A stretch of DNA of 64,000 nucleotides from Marivirga lumbricoides (GTDB taxonomy: Bacteria > Bacteroidota > Bacteroidia > Cytophagales > Cyclobacteriaceae): assembly GCF_014636295.1 (NCBI RefSeq), contig NZ_BMEC01000013.1:124001-188000 (forward strand), in the 5' to 3' direction. The notes beneath the pieces were generated by a model, which was not told the DNA's origin, searched no databases, and saw only the letters and a program-made list of their open reading frames with translations. Positions 36,902-45,854 of the stretch are shown one piece after another. The first letter of the stretch is position 1. Every line of letters begins with the position of its first letter. Position numbers and translations under genes: made by a program.

Positions 36902-36918
36902 TTTCAACCTGGCTTTAG
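36877..36918 (+). terminator. Terminator-like stem at the end of xseA
   Basis: AAGCCAGGTT (36877-36886) and AACCTGGCTT (36906-36915) form a perfect 10-bp stem around a 19-base loop that contains the stop codon. Only a short T run follows. Confidence 0.5.
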
Positions 36919-37011
36919 TAAATTGCGCTATGATGCAATTTTTCATTTGTTACGAAGAATGAATGAAAATTTAGAAATAACATATGAGTTTAAAACTCTC
37001 ATTATCTACTA

Positions 37012-37998
37012 TTAGCCTTCCGCTGGCTCAGCATCATCATCGTCAAATATAAAAGTTCCAGTGTAGGAAAACCTCATTCTTTTCTCTGTGTTAGGTATTA
37101 TTTCAGCTTTACTCAAATCCTCTTCTTCAGGGTCAAAAACTATTTCAGCCATTATAAGATCGTAAACAAAAGTATAATTGTTATCTCCGTTATCTTGTAC
37201 CTCTATCGTGCCATCCTGTGTAAAATAAAGCACATCACTTTCGATATCTTCCTCAGTCTCGAAAACTGTCCCATTATTATTTCCATCAAAAGCAATAGCT
37301 GATTCATAAAAGAATTTCTTACCTGCAATATCTTCTAAAGTACTGGTAGACTTATTAACATATTCAAAAGTACCAAATTCGAAGCTTTCAGTTCCCGGAG
37401 AAAATAATTCAGCGAGTAGAAGCAATTCAACATTTTGGAAACTGTAGCCATATTCATCCTCTATTATATCTCCTATACCCATATTAAAACTATATGCATA
37501 GTGAGACTCAATAGTATCATCCTGACCATCATCAAATATTATTCCTTCATCAGAAAGTGCGTAAACACCTTTGCCTTTAAGGATAATGATTCCCTCCTCA
37601 TCAATATCTTTTACATCAATAGTAATTGTAGCTTCTTGTGTAACAATAGCGTCTGATGCGCTAATCCGTAATGAATAGGTATCCTTATCTTCAAAATCAA
37701 ATGGAAATACTGAAGCTACCGAGAGTTCCCCAGCTGAAGAAAGAGTAAATAAATTTTCTTCATTTCCTGAGATAAAGGTGAAAGCAACATTTGCTAAATC
37801 TACATTTGACACTGTTATTTCTCCAATAACTTCTCCATCCGTGGCATCCTCTGCAACTGTAAACTGCTGATCACTTATCTCCATACCAGGTTTTTCTTCA
37901 TCTTCCATGTCACTGCCTGGGTCATCATCCTTATCACAACTTGTGAGAAATGTAAGACAGGAAAAAACAAACAACACAAATAAATTAAAATTTTTCAT
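37012..37998 (-). CDS. Lipoprotein with a cadherin-like domain
   Basis: A 328-residue protein with a lipoprotein signal (LFVLFVFSCLTFLTSC) and an acidic DKDDDPGSDMEDEEKPG linker, typical of surface export. Residues about 40-135 look like a cadherin repeat (FTVAEDATDGEVIGEITVSN, LFTLSSAGELSVA, YSLRISASDAIVTQEATITI). The C-terminal half is unassigned and very acidic. The Asp and Glu clusters could bind calcium. It may work in adhesion; nothing near it says more. Confidence 0.65.
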   Translation of the reverse strand: MKNFNLFVLFVFSCLTFLTSCDKDDDPGSDMEDEEKPGMEISDQQFTVAEDATDGEVIGEITVSNVDLANVAFTFISGNEENLFTLSSAGELSVASVFPFDFEDKDTYSLRISASDAIVTQEATITIDVKDIDEEGIIILKGKGVYALSDEGIIFDDGQDDTIESHYAYSFNMGIGDIIEDEYGYSFQNVELLLLAELFSPGTESFEFGTFEYVNKSTSTLEDIAGKKFFYESAIAFDGNNNGTVFETEEDIESDVLYFTQDGTIEVQDNGDNNYTFVYDLIMAEIVFDPEEEDLSKAEIIPNTEKRMRFSYTGTFIFDDDDAEPAEG

Positions 37999-38190
37999 AA
38001 AAATACTATTTTAATTAAATCATAATAAACCTAAGAATAATAAAATATGGATCAAATTTTTATTATTTCTTATGTGATTTGACGTGACTTTTCATATCAT
38101 TTTAAATTTAAAATCAATTATTTTCTATTTTATCATTAAGAGATTATTCCATTATATTTTCCATATATTTATCCCCATATTTTAATCGTA

Positions 38191-38970
38191 ATGGAAAATA
38201 GCACTCTTTGCATTAACTGCGAAAAAAGCACAGTAGGTAAATTCTGCCATCATTGTGGCCAAAAACAAGGTGTTTCAAGACTCACCTGGTATTCTATATT
38301 TGGGGAATTACAGAAAAGGATTTTTGGCTTTGATAATAATTACCTGCGAACAGTGAAAGATTTAACAATCAGACCTCAGGCAGTAATAAATTCTATTATT
38401 GAGGGTAACAGAGTGAAGTATGTAGGTCCGGTGGGTTATTACTTTGTGATGTTAACCATTTACATATTAGTGATGTCCATATTAGATATTGACATGGCAG
38501 AAATGATGGGGTACGTTCATTCTTCTATTAATGAAGATGAGTCTCAACGCGCAATGCAAATGCAACTTAATCAATACATTGGTGATAATTTTAGGCTGAC
38601 GGCTTTTCTTATGATGCCATTTTTTATTCTCGGTGTTTGGATTATTTTTAAAAATAAAGGATATAATTTTCTCGAAACCTCGGTAATCAACTTCTATGGA
38701 CAGGCACATCCGCTATGGGCATCCATTGTTTTCATGTTTGTTTATAAAATAACAGGTGATAGCACTTCCTTTTTTGTAATGTCATTTATCACTTACTTTT
38801 ATTTAGTGATAATTATTACTGCTTTTTATAAAGGTAATAAGTTATGGAACTTCATTAAAGCAATTATCTCCTTGGTTTTAGGGTTAGTCCTTTTAATGAT
38901 TTTAGCCATGCTAATAGGTTTCATAGCTGCAATTATCAACCCTGAAATGATGAAAGGGTTTGCTGGTTAG
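38191..38970 (+). CDS. DUF3667-family membrane protein with N-terminal zinc ribbon
   Basis: A 259-residue protein whose N-terminal zinc ribbon (CINCEKSTVGKFCHHCGQ) is followed by a conserved region (LRTVKDLTIRPQAVINSIIE, GNRVKYVGPVGYYFVML) and about five membrane helices. This fits the DUF3667 group, of unknown function, often found beside metabolic genes in Flavobacteria and relatives. The gene stands alone. Confidence 0.75.
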   Translation: MENSTLCINCEKSTVGKFCHHCGQKQGVSRLTWYSIFGELQKRIFGFDNNYLRTVKDLTIRPQAVINSIIEGNRVKYVGPVGYYFVMLTIYILVMSILDIDMAEMMGYVHSSINEDESQRAMQMQLNQYIGDNFRLTAFLMMPFFILGVWIIFKNKGYNFLETSVINFYGQAHPLWASIVFMFVYKITGDSTSFFVMSFITYFYLVIIITAFYKGNKLWNFIKAIISLVLGLVLLMILAMLIGFIAAIINPEMMKGFAG

Positions 38971-39040
38971 GAGGAAGAATTTTTTTCACCAAACATTGAG
39001 CCTTTATATTTCTCTTAAATATCAAAAATCAGCTCCATAT

Positions 39041-39196
39041 TTAGTTAATTTTATCCTTAAGAATGACTTTTAATCCAGCATCTAAATACTCATCTTCTAT
39101 GTGTAACACTTCAATTTGAGGAAGTTTCAGGTGCTGAAAGGTCTTGGAGATTCTTTCATTTTGTCCATCTTCCATAACAAAAATCAAGACTGCTCT
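39041..39196 (-). pseudogene. Possible gene remnant or short gene
   Basis: On the minus strand a 51-codon open stretch starts after a stop at 39197 and reads RAVLIFVMEDG, then NERISKTFQHLKLPQIEVLH and IEDEYLDAGLKVILKD. Its first ATG is at 39175, which would give 44 residues. The composition, with a hydrophobic strand first, looks like the C-terminal end of a real protein whose 5' part is gone. I do not recognise the parent. A dispersed repeat lies just upstream (39228-39252). Confidence 0.35.
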
Positions 39197-39227
39197 TTAA
39201 TTTGTCGTTCACTTTCAGGACTAGACC

Positions 39228-39252
39228 GTGCAGTATTTATCATGAACTCCCT
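39228..39252. repeat. Dispersed 25-bp repeat, copy 1
   Basis: This segment matches 50349-50373 in 22 of 25 positions (shared core AGTATTTATCATGA). Both copies lie in non-coding DNA that looks decayed, here next to a gene remnant. It is probably part of a larger dispersed element. Confidence 0.55.
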
Positions 39253-39262
39253 AAAATAACTT

Positions 39263-40378
39263 TCATTCATCCTGCTGCTTTTTCAACGCCACATCGGTGA
39301 TATCTTCTTGCAGGATCCATCCTTTGGAAGCAGCATGGTGCGCAGCTTCCATGGTATTGGTAACCAGCATCAATTCAACTCCCAGCTTGGCTATCTCTTC
39401 TGCAGTTTTTAACACCTTTTGATGTTTGGCAGGAGCTACATCACGGATATAAATCATTTTTACCCTGCCAGGAAAATCTCTGATTATCTGCAAATAAATT
39501 TCCGCATCATGCTGCCCGGAATCACCAATTAAAATAAAGGGAATATCATGAATCATACTAAAAATTCTCTCAATCTGAACCAGTTTATGCTCAAAGTGAC
39601 TTCCTGAAATAAAATGCTCACGGGTTAACCCTATATCTCTTAACATTAATGGGCCTTTAGGGAGATGATGAACTTCCATTAGTTCTTGCAAAAAATCATA
39701 TAAATTCCAGGGCGAACTGGAAACATAAAAAAAAGGATTGTTTTCCCTTCCCACTAAACCTTTGGAAAGCGCCTGATAAAAAGCGGATACTCCGGGGAAA
39801 GGCACTCTAGTCTGGGCATTGCCTAAAAAAGTAGTTTTTATCATTTCCCATAGCCGCGTGGCTCCCGTAGGCACAATAGTGTCATCTATATCTGATATCA
39901 CCCCGAACTCCACGTACTCTGAAGGAACAAATACCTCGTTGCAAACTACCACCTCCCCTTGATTTTTGAGCACCTTACTTACTAGTTCCAGGCGAATTTG
40001 CTGCCATGGGTTTTGCTTTCCGATTGCTTCCTGAAACCTTATCTTAAACTCAAAGTATCCTTCTTCATCGGTTGTAGCCACCTGCGTAACCCCGTTAAAA
40101 GATGCCTGCACCTCCGCGTTGGGGATTTCCCAGGTCATAAAGCGCTTATACATTTTCTTGAAATTAAGCCATCTGCTATCTTCCAATTTTGAAATTCCTA
40201 TTCCTCTGTCTCGTAGTACTCTCCCCAGAAAGAACACCTCTTTATCATTTCCAAAGCCCTGGTAAGGCATAATCATGACTGAATGAATAAGTCCAAGCTT
40301 TTTACCAAGCCCCAGCTTCATTGCTGAAAGCTTATATTTTATGTGATATAAAAGTGAAAGTAGTTTTATTTTAAGCAT
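39263..40378 (-). CDS. APP1-like phosphatase (DUF2183)
   Basis: A protein of about 371 residues, taking ATG 40378 as start; a GTG at 40414 or an ATG at 40321 are alternatives. It has an N-terminal beta domain (YPTG-like core with PYQGFGNDKEVFFLGRV) and a C-terminal HAD-type domain with DIDDTIVPTGATRLWEM, FYVSSSPWNLYDFLQ and ILIGDSGQHDAEIY. This is the pattern of the DUF2183 family, to which yeast phosphatidate phosphatase APP1 belongs. The substrate in bacteria is not settled. The gene stands alone. Confidence 0.85.
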   Translation of the reverse strand: MLKIKLLSLLYHIKYKLSAMKLGLGKKLGLIHSVMIMPYQGFGNDKEVFFLGRVLRDRGIGISKLEDSRWLNFKKMYKRFMTWEIPNAEVQASFNGVTQVATTDEEGYFEFKIRFQEAIGKQNPWQQIRLELVSKVLKNQGEVVVCNEVFVPSEYVEFGVISDIDDTIVPTGATRLWEMIKTTFLGNAQTRVPFPGVSAFYQALSKGLVGRENNPFFYVSSSPWNLYDFLQELMEVHHLPKGPLMLRDIGLTREHFISGSHFEHKLVQIERIFSMIHDIPFILIGDSGQHDAEIYLQIIRDFPGRVKMIYIRDVAPAKHQKVLKTAEEIAKLGVELMLVTNTMEAAHHAASKGWILQEDITDVALKKQQDE

Positions 40379-40618
40379 AATAATGTTCTTAAAAAGAACA
40401 GTGAGGGCTTGCACTGAAACCTATAATAAAAGAGAGTGGTACAGCCGCATCAGGTGCCAAAAGTATGTATAAAAATAAAGTTTTTACAATCCGAAAGGGT
40501 TTTAATCTTAATTGTATGCCAGCACTTTAATCAGGAACAGAAGCTTAACAGAGATATTTAAATTATTAATAAAAGCAATTCAAATTCACTCCAGTACCAC
40601 AATCAATAGCTCAGAAAA

Positions 40619-40978
40619 CTACTTTTTTAGCCAAATCTCATCATACATAATTCTTCTTAAAGTGGAGTTATCGATAATTTTAAAACCTTCAGCATCTTCA
40701 TTCATTGCTTCATTTTCAAAAATAATAGCAATAAAGTCATCTTGACCCTGGTATTGTACTTGATAAATAATATCTCCACCTAATAGCAGATCGGCCTTAT
40801 TGTCCTTTTTAAACATAATCCAGGCCACACATGATTCTTCAGGATTGGTAGAAGAATTGCAATCAGGATATGTATACTCATAGTATGTTTCCTCAAAGTC
40901 TGATAGGCTCTCTTCTTCTTCATTTTTGCATGCTGAAAGTGCAAAAACAATCCAAAATACATAAGGAATTTTTTTCAT
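40619..40978 (-). CDS. Small lipoprotein, unknown function
   Basis: A 119-residue protein with a lipoprotein signal (MKKIPYVFWIVFALSAC) followed by an acidic linker (KNEEEESLSDFEETYYE). The mature domain of about 85 residues has two cysteines (YPDCNSS, EESCVAW) that could pair. I do not recognise the family. The gene stands alone between the APP1-like and the PLP decarboxylase genes. Confidence 0.55.
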   Translation of the reverse strand: MKKIPYVFWIVFALSACKNEEEESLSDFEETYYEYTYPDCNSSTNPEESCVAWIMFKKDNKADLLLGGDIIYQVQYQGQDDFIAIIFENEAMNEDAEGFKIIDNSTLRRIMYDEIWLKK

Positions 40979-41049
40979 AGTACATCTTATTTTTACTCAA
41001 AGACACAATTCTAAAACCTAAAGTTGTAATGAGAGAACTAGCAATCCTT

Positions 41050-42465
41050 TTAAGCATTTTCTTTAATCCGAGAGATCTGATTCACCATTTCAGAGGTCAC
41101 AATTTCAATATCTTGTTTTGTTGTTCTCCAATTAACGAACGATGCTCTAATTCCATTTTTGCCATTATATACAGTAGGTATCATAAATACCTTACCTGTA
41201 TCATTCAAATTCTTTAGAAAAACTACTACTTTGCTTTGATTTTCTTCCCCACCTAAAGTAAAACACACATTATTGAGGCGAACAGGTGCCAACAGTTCAA
41301 AAGCTTCACTACTTTCAACAAACTTTCCCAAATGATTAGCCATTTCAATTGAATTTTCAACGATATCCTGAATACCCTCTCGACCATAAGCTATCAATGC
41401 AAACCAGACCGGCAATGCTTTTAATCGTCTCGAATTTTCCGGCAAAAAATTGAGATAGTTAAAATTCTCCATAGGATTCCCCAAATAGGGGGCATTGGAA
41501 TTCTGGAATGTTTCTACCTGCAGTACTTTATACTTCTCCCTTATAAAAAAAACAGCGCTCTCATATGGTACATTTAACCATTTATGACAATCAACTGTAA
41601 TACTATCAGCTTGTTCCCAGCCATTTAGTAGATATTTGTGTTTAGGAGAACATTTAGCAAAGGCTCCGAAAGCAGCATCTATGTGCCACCAAAAATTGTA
41701 CTTTTCTTTCAGGTTTGACACAGCTTGCATATCGTCAAAATCAACAGTATTTACTGTTCCCGCACTCGTGATGAGAATAAACGGCTGACCATGGAGCTCT
41801 TTGATCTTCGTCTCCAGATCATTGATATCTATGCTTTCCCTGTTACCCTCTTCTACTTTTACTCTTCTAAAATTATTGCTCCCTAACCCCAACATTGCCA
41901 ACGATTTGATAATGGAAGAATGAGGTAGAGCTGAAAGAATATTTATCTTTTCGCTCACTCCGTCCTTAGCAAAATCTTTTCCTGTTTGTTTACCAATCCA
42001 TTGCCTGGCTACAGCAAGAGAAGTAAAGTTTGACATAGTAGCCCCAGTTACAAAACCTCCAATATAATCCCCTGGAAGTTCGAATAGGTTCAAAAGTAAT
42101 TTTATTGTCTCAATTTCAATTGCAGCCGAAATATCACCCTGGCCCTTCACGGACTGAGTATTTTGATCATAAATAGTACTCAACCAGTCACCCATAATTG
42201 CTGCAGGGGTGGAACCACCTGTTACAAATCCCCAATATCTTGGACCTGTTGAAGCAATAATTAGCTCTTCGAATTTTTCATTAAATAGTTTTAATGTTTC
42301 AAACGCACCGAGACCTGCTATTTTCAATGTTTCAGGTTCTTGATGCAATGCTTTCGTTGAGGTATTTCTCGCTGAAAGAGTGGCTAGAAAATCCAGCCCT
42401 TGCAATTTTACAGCTTCCAGCAAGCTTTCAAAATTTGTTAAATCCTTTTGTAATTTTTCATTCAT
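41050..42465 (-). CDS. Pyridoxal-phosphate-dependent decarboxylase (group II)
   Basis: A 471-residue fold-type I enzyme. The PLP lysine lies in SITVDCHKWLNVPYESAVFF, the region before it has WWHIDAAFGAFA, and YWGFVTGGSTPAAIMGDWLS marks the substrate side. This is the pattern of aromatic-L-amino-acid or glutamate decarboxylase relatives (DDC family). The substrate cannot be told from the sequence. It starts 14 bases after the hypothetical protein gene upstream and is probably co-transcribed with it. Confidence 0.85.
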   Translation of the reverse strand: MNEKLQKDLTNFESLLEAVKLQGLDFLATLSARNTSTKALHQEPETLKIAGLGAFETLKLFNEKFEELIIASTGPRYWGFVTGGSTPAAIMGDWLSTIYDQNTQSVKGQGDISAAIEIETIKLLLNLFELPGDYIGGFVTGATMSNFTSLAVARQWIGKQTGKDFAKDGVSEKINILSALPHSSIIKSLAMLGLGSNNFRRVKVEEGNRESIDINDLETKIKELHGQPFILITSAGTVNTVDFDDMQAVSNLKEKYNFWWHIDAAFGAFAKCSPKHKYLLNGWEQADSITVDCHKWLNVPYESAVFFIREKYKVLQVETFQNSNAPYLGNPMENFNYLNFLPENSRRLKALPVWFALIAYGREGIQDIVENSIEMANHLGKFVESSEAFELLAPVRLNNVCFTLGGEENQSKVVVFLKNLNDTGKVFMIPTVYNGKNGIRASFVNWRTTKQDIEIVTSEMVNQISRIKENA

Positions 42466-42478
42466 AGTGATATAATTC

Positions 42479-43108
42479 TCATTTAACCCCTCTCCTCTCT
42501 ATTTCTACCGCTCTTTTATAAAAGTCCTTGAATTTTTCTTTATTGTATTTCTCTCGCATAGCAGATAGCACATCATACAAACCCAAACTAGTCCACTCCC
42601 ACAATATGGTATCAAAATTGTATTTGTACATCTGCTTCCCGACTTCATTGCGTAGCTCATTCACTTCAGCTTTTTCTATTCCATTTTCCTGAAGTCTTAG
42701 AAGAAGTTGCTCAAAGTGCTCATTATCAAATTCCGTGTCCAAATAAGGCTCTAATATCCAGTCCCAGTTCCAGCTATGTGGCACCAGCTCTATTTTATTG
42801 CGCTCAGCAAATGTTTTTAACTCCCCTTTCTTTTCTGCGGATACAAATACAATATCTCCTTCTACGTAAATTTTACAAACACCAAAATCTACATTAATGG
42901 CATCAATTTCTTTGGCTGATATTATCCTTTGAGGATAGACAACCGAGGGTTCAAAAGGGTAATCAGTAATAATTAATTTGTCATTACGAATTTCAGATTC
43001 CCCAATTCCGCAAAGTAGTTTTTTAATTTCAAGGCTGGTAGCACGAAAGAAAGGTATTCCCGAAGATTCCTTTTTAATGGATTTGAATATGTTTTTAATG
43101 AAGTTCAC
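42479..43108 (-). CDS. Hypothetical cytoplasmic protein
   Basis: A 209-residue protein without signal peptide or membrane segment. A mixed alpha/beta N-terminal part (VVYPQRIISAKEIDAINVDF, GDIVFVSAEKKGELKTFAE) is followed by a charged helical C-terminus (LSAMREKYNKEKFKDFYKRA). I do not recognise the family. It is separated by 13 bases from the PLP decarboxylase gene downstream, which suggests a shared transcript but not a role. Confidence 0.55.
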   Translation of the reverse strand: MNFIKNIFKSIKKESSGIPFFRATSLEIKKLLCGIGESEIRNDKLIITDYPFEPSVVYPQRIISAKEIDAINVDFGVCKIYVEGDIVFVSAEKKGELKTFAERNKIELVPHSWNWDWILEPYLDTEFDNEHFEQLLLRLQENGIEKAEVNELRNEVGKQMYKYNFDTILWEWTSLGLYDVLSAMREKYNKEKFKDFYKRAVEIERRGVK

Positions 43109-43168
43109 TGTGCAAAATACTGATAACGTGTTGAGAGCATAAAAGATAGCTTCAAAATAGAATTTACT

Positions 43169-43951
43169 TTAACGCGCATATCCTTCCACCACGCCCAATC
43201 CAAATAAAGCAAAATCATATTTCACCGGATCATGGGGATCCATTTCTCTTAAAGCAGCTGTCAGTTCTTCAGCAGTTTGCCAGTCTGTTTGCTTTCTCTG
43301 CATCAATCCTAATTTTCTGGCTACCCTGTCCACATGCACATCACAAGGGCAAATGAGTTGACTTGAATGAATATTTGTCCAAATTCCGAAATCTACTCCT
43401 TTATCATCCTGCCTTACCATCCATCGAAGAAACATATTCAAACGCTTACATGCTGATTTTCTTGCAGGAGTAGCTATATGTTTCCTAGTTCTCTCAGGAG
43501 CCAAATCTGACTGAAAAAACAAATTATGAAATGAGATTAAACTTTCCCTAATAAAATGATCTGAAGATGAAGCAGGCAAAAGAAAGGCCTCCTCAAGACT
43601 TTCATGTTGCGCATAAAACTCTTTAAAGAATTGGATAAAATAAAGTGTATCAGTGGAATTAAAAGTTCGATGCTTAAAATTCAGGAAAGGCTTTAAATCA
43701 CTTTCAGAATGGTTGAGCATAAAATCATGAGGTGCATTATCCATCATTTCAAACAGCAATTTGCATTTGTTAATGATGGTGATCCTTTGACCCCAGGCAA
43801 GCACTGCTGCCCAAAAACCTGCAATTTCTATATCCTGCTTTTTGCTAAATAAATGAGGAATACTTACCGGGTCATCTTCAATGAAGCCCGGCTGATTATA
43901 TTCCAAATATTTCTGATCTAAAAATTCTTTGAGTGTGTCTGTAACAGGCAT
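43169..43951 (-). CDS. TIGR02757 family protein
   Basis: A 260-residue protein that matches in length and motifs the TIGR02757/DUF2400 family (DPVSIPHLFSKKQDIEIAGF, AAVLAWGQRITII, LICPCDVHVDRVARKLGLM, DPVKYDFALFGLGVV). The helical layout and the ICPCDVH phrase recall HhH-type DNA glycosylases, but no activity is established. Its start overlaps the stop of the LysM protein gene by one base, so both are translated from one message. Confidence 0.8.
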   Translation of the reverse strand: MPVTDTLKEFLDQKYLEYNQPGFIEDDPVSIPHLFSKKQDIEIAGFWAAVLAWGQRITIINKCKLLFEMMDNAPHDFMLNHSESDLKPFLNFKHRTFNSTDTLYFIQFFKEFYAQHESLEEAFLLPASSSDHFIRESLISFHNLFFQSDLAPERTRKHIATPARKSACKRLNMFLRWMVRQDDKGVDFGIWTNIHSSQLICPCDVHVDRVARKLGLMQRKQTDWQTAEELTAALREMDPHDPVKYDFALFGLGVVEGYAR

Positions 43952-45489
43952 TAATCTTTAAGCGGTAAATAGCTTATTTCTACAGGGAATTTATAATCCA
44001 CACCTCCCAGCTTTTCAAAAGCTTTTTTAGAAATCCTGATGATCACTTTATCATCTACGCCCGTATTGGGCAACTTGCCTAAAACGCGAACAAAAACAAT
44101 CTGATCATTCAGATCATTCCTAACCTGCATAATGGTTCCTATTTTCGCAGTTCTGTGCAGGGCAAGGTACTTTTCTGTTCCTTCCGAACCGGCTATTACC
44201 TCTGCAACTCCTTTTTCCTTCACCTTTTCAATCTTAGGAATATCATCTTCCTCTACCGTAAAATAAGCCTTAGTATCTTGCTTTTGCGGATTTTCAGCAG
44301 TTGGAGTAATTGGTGTACTTTGCTTATTGTCAGTATTTTCCTTTTCTTTCCCGGAAGGCTCGGCTTCCATATCGCTCTCATTATCCTGATTAGATTCCGC
44401 CATAGCAGACAAAGAATCAGGATTTTTAATATACAATCTTTGCCCCACACTTAATTGGTAATTATCCATTCCATTCCACTTTCTTAAGTCTTCCATTTCC
44501 ACCCCATATTTATCAGAAAGACTATAAATGGTTTCTCCTGAGGCTACTACATGTATATTTTTACTATTCTCAACTGATCTGGTTGGCTTTACTTCTGAAG
44601 TAACATTGTCTTTTTCGTTTGATACTGCCGGGGCTACAATTTTAATTACTTCTCCTCCTTTAAAAGGTGCTTTAAAATCATTCCATTTTTTCAGGTCGGA
44701 AGCCTTCAAATTATACATTTCAGCTACTGACTGATAGTTTTCCCCTTTTTTAGCATTATGAAAAGTTTGCACAGTATTAGCATATTGAGGAGCATTATCT
44801 TTCTTTTTCGCAACTGGTTGAGCGCTTTTGATAATTAATTTTTGCCCTACTGCAATTTCTGTATTAGTCAATCTGTTCCACGTCATAATATCTTCCTGTG
44901 AAACTTCATACTGCCTGGAAATACTGTAAATAGTTTCACCAAAATCGACAATATGTTCGGTGCTTTTTGCATCTGAGCTATGCTGAACCTCGTTTGTTTG
45001 TTTAGCTACGGAAGTGGAACCAGAAGGCTGGGACACCCAGATCTCTTCTCCTATTGAAAGGGTATTACTTTCCATATTATTCCACTCTTTCAATTGCCCG
45101 GTACTCACATTATATTTTTTAGAGAGGGAATACAGCGTTTCTCCGGCTGCAATAGTATGCTTTTTACCAGTAGTACCACTACCTTTTTCAGAAGGCGTTA
45201 CGGCAGGCGCTTTCTTAAACTCATTTGCCTTATAAGGAATCATTAATACCCGGCCAATCTGATCAATCTTAAAGCCATCTTTTTCAGCTTCATTTACTTC
45301 AGTAATATCTGCCACACTAACATGGTATCTGCGCGCGATAGAATACAAAGTTTCTTTGGCATCAACTTTATGTAGAATAAATTTTTGGCCTTCAATTACT
45401 TTTATACCTAAAGAGTCTAGACTGGCTTCAGCTTGTAAAGAAGCTACTAAAAAGAAAATGAAAAGTAAATATTTAAAGTTTTGGATCAT
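43951..45489 (-). CDS. Exported LysM-repeat protein
   Basis: A 512-residue protein from ATG 45489, which opens a good signal peptide (FKYLLFIFFLVASLQAEA); ATG 45516 would add nine residues. It has five LysM modules (for example HKVDAKETLYSIARRYHVSV, HTIAAGETLYSLSKKYNVST, HVVASGETIYSLSDKYGVEM), which bind peptidoglycan, then a Lys/Asp/Glu/Pro-rich linker. The C-terminal domain (NDQIVFVRVLGKLPNTGVDD, VIIRISKKAFEKLGG) resembles a double-psi beta-barrel as in RlpA. It should sit in the periplasm on the cell wall. The gene overlaps the TIGR02757 gene. Confidence 0.85.
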   Translation of the reverse strand: MIQNFKYLLFIFFLVASLQAEASLDSLGIKVIEGQKFILHKVDAKETLYSIARRYHVSVADITEVNEAEKDGFKIDQIGRVLMIPYKANEFKKAPAVTPSEKGSGTTGKKHTIAAGETLYSLSKKYNVSTGQLKEWNNMESNTLSIGEEIWVSQPSGSTSVAKQTNEVQHSSDAKSTEHIVDFGETIYSISRQYEVSQEDIMTWNRLTNTEIAVGQKLIIKSAQPVAKKKDNAPQYANTVQTFHNAKKGENYQSVAEMYNLKASDLKKWNDFKAPFKGGEVIKIVAPAVSNEKDNVTSEVKPTRSVENSKNIHVVASGETIYSLSDKYGVEMEDLRKWNGMDNYQLSVGQRLYIKNPDSLSAMAESNQDNESDMEAEPSGKEKENTDNKQSTPITPTAENPQKQDTKAYFTVEEDDIPKIEKVKEKGVAEVIAGSEGTEKYLALHRTAKIGTIMQVRNDLNDQIVFVRVLGKLPNTGVDDKVIIRISKKAFEKLGGVDYKFPVEISYLPLKD

Positions 45490-45854
45490 ATCAAAAGTCT
45501 GTAATTGGAATAGCATTACAAAAATGCGTATTTACTTATTATAAGTGAAATCAAATAGGAAAAGATTTAGTAATCCTTTTATAAATCTTCAAAAAACATG
45601 CCTTTATCTCAATTATGTACATTAGTTAAGTATTAAAAAGAGCACAACAATTTCTTACTTATTTCAACCATTTAGGTATACCAGATTCACCCATCTGAAT
45701 TATTAATTTACCATTAGCCAATCAACGCAAATTTTACTATTTCCATTATACAAAACCTGTCTAAAATTTACTGTTTAGCAAAAAAATTCACAATTAGACC
45801 AATTCTATTGTTGCTTAAAGCTTTATCTGCTAAATTGTCCATCATTTACAATCT
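45490..45854. other. Intergenic region without recognised features
   Basis: These 365 AT-rich bases separate the divergent LysM and NfeD genes. They should hold both promoters, but no convincing TAnnTTTG box, stem-loop or small gene was seen. Confidence 0.5.
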
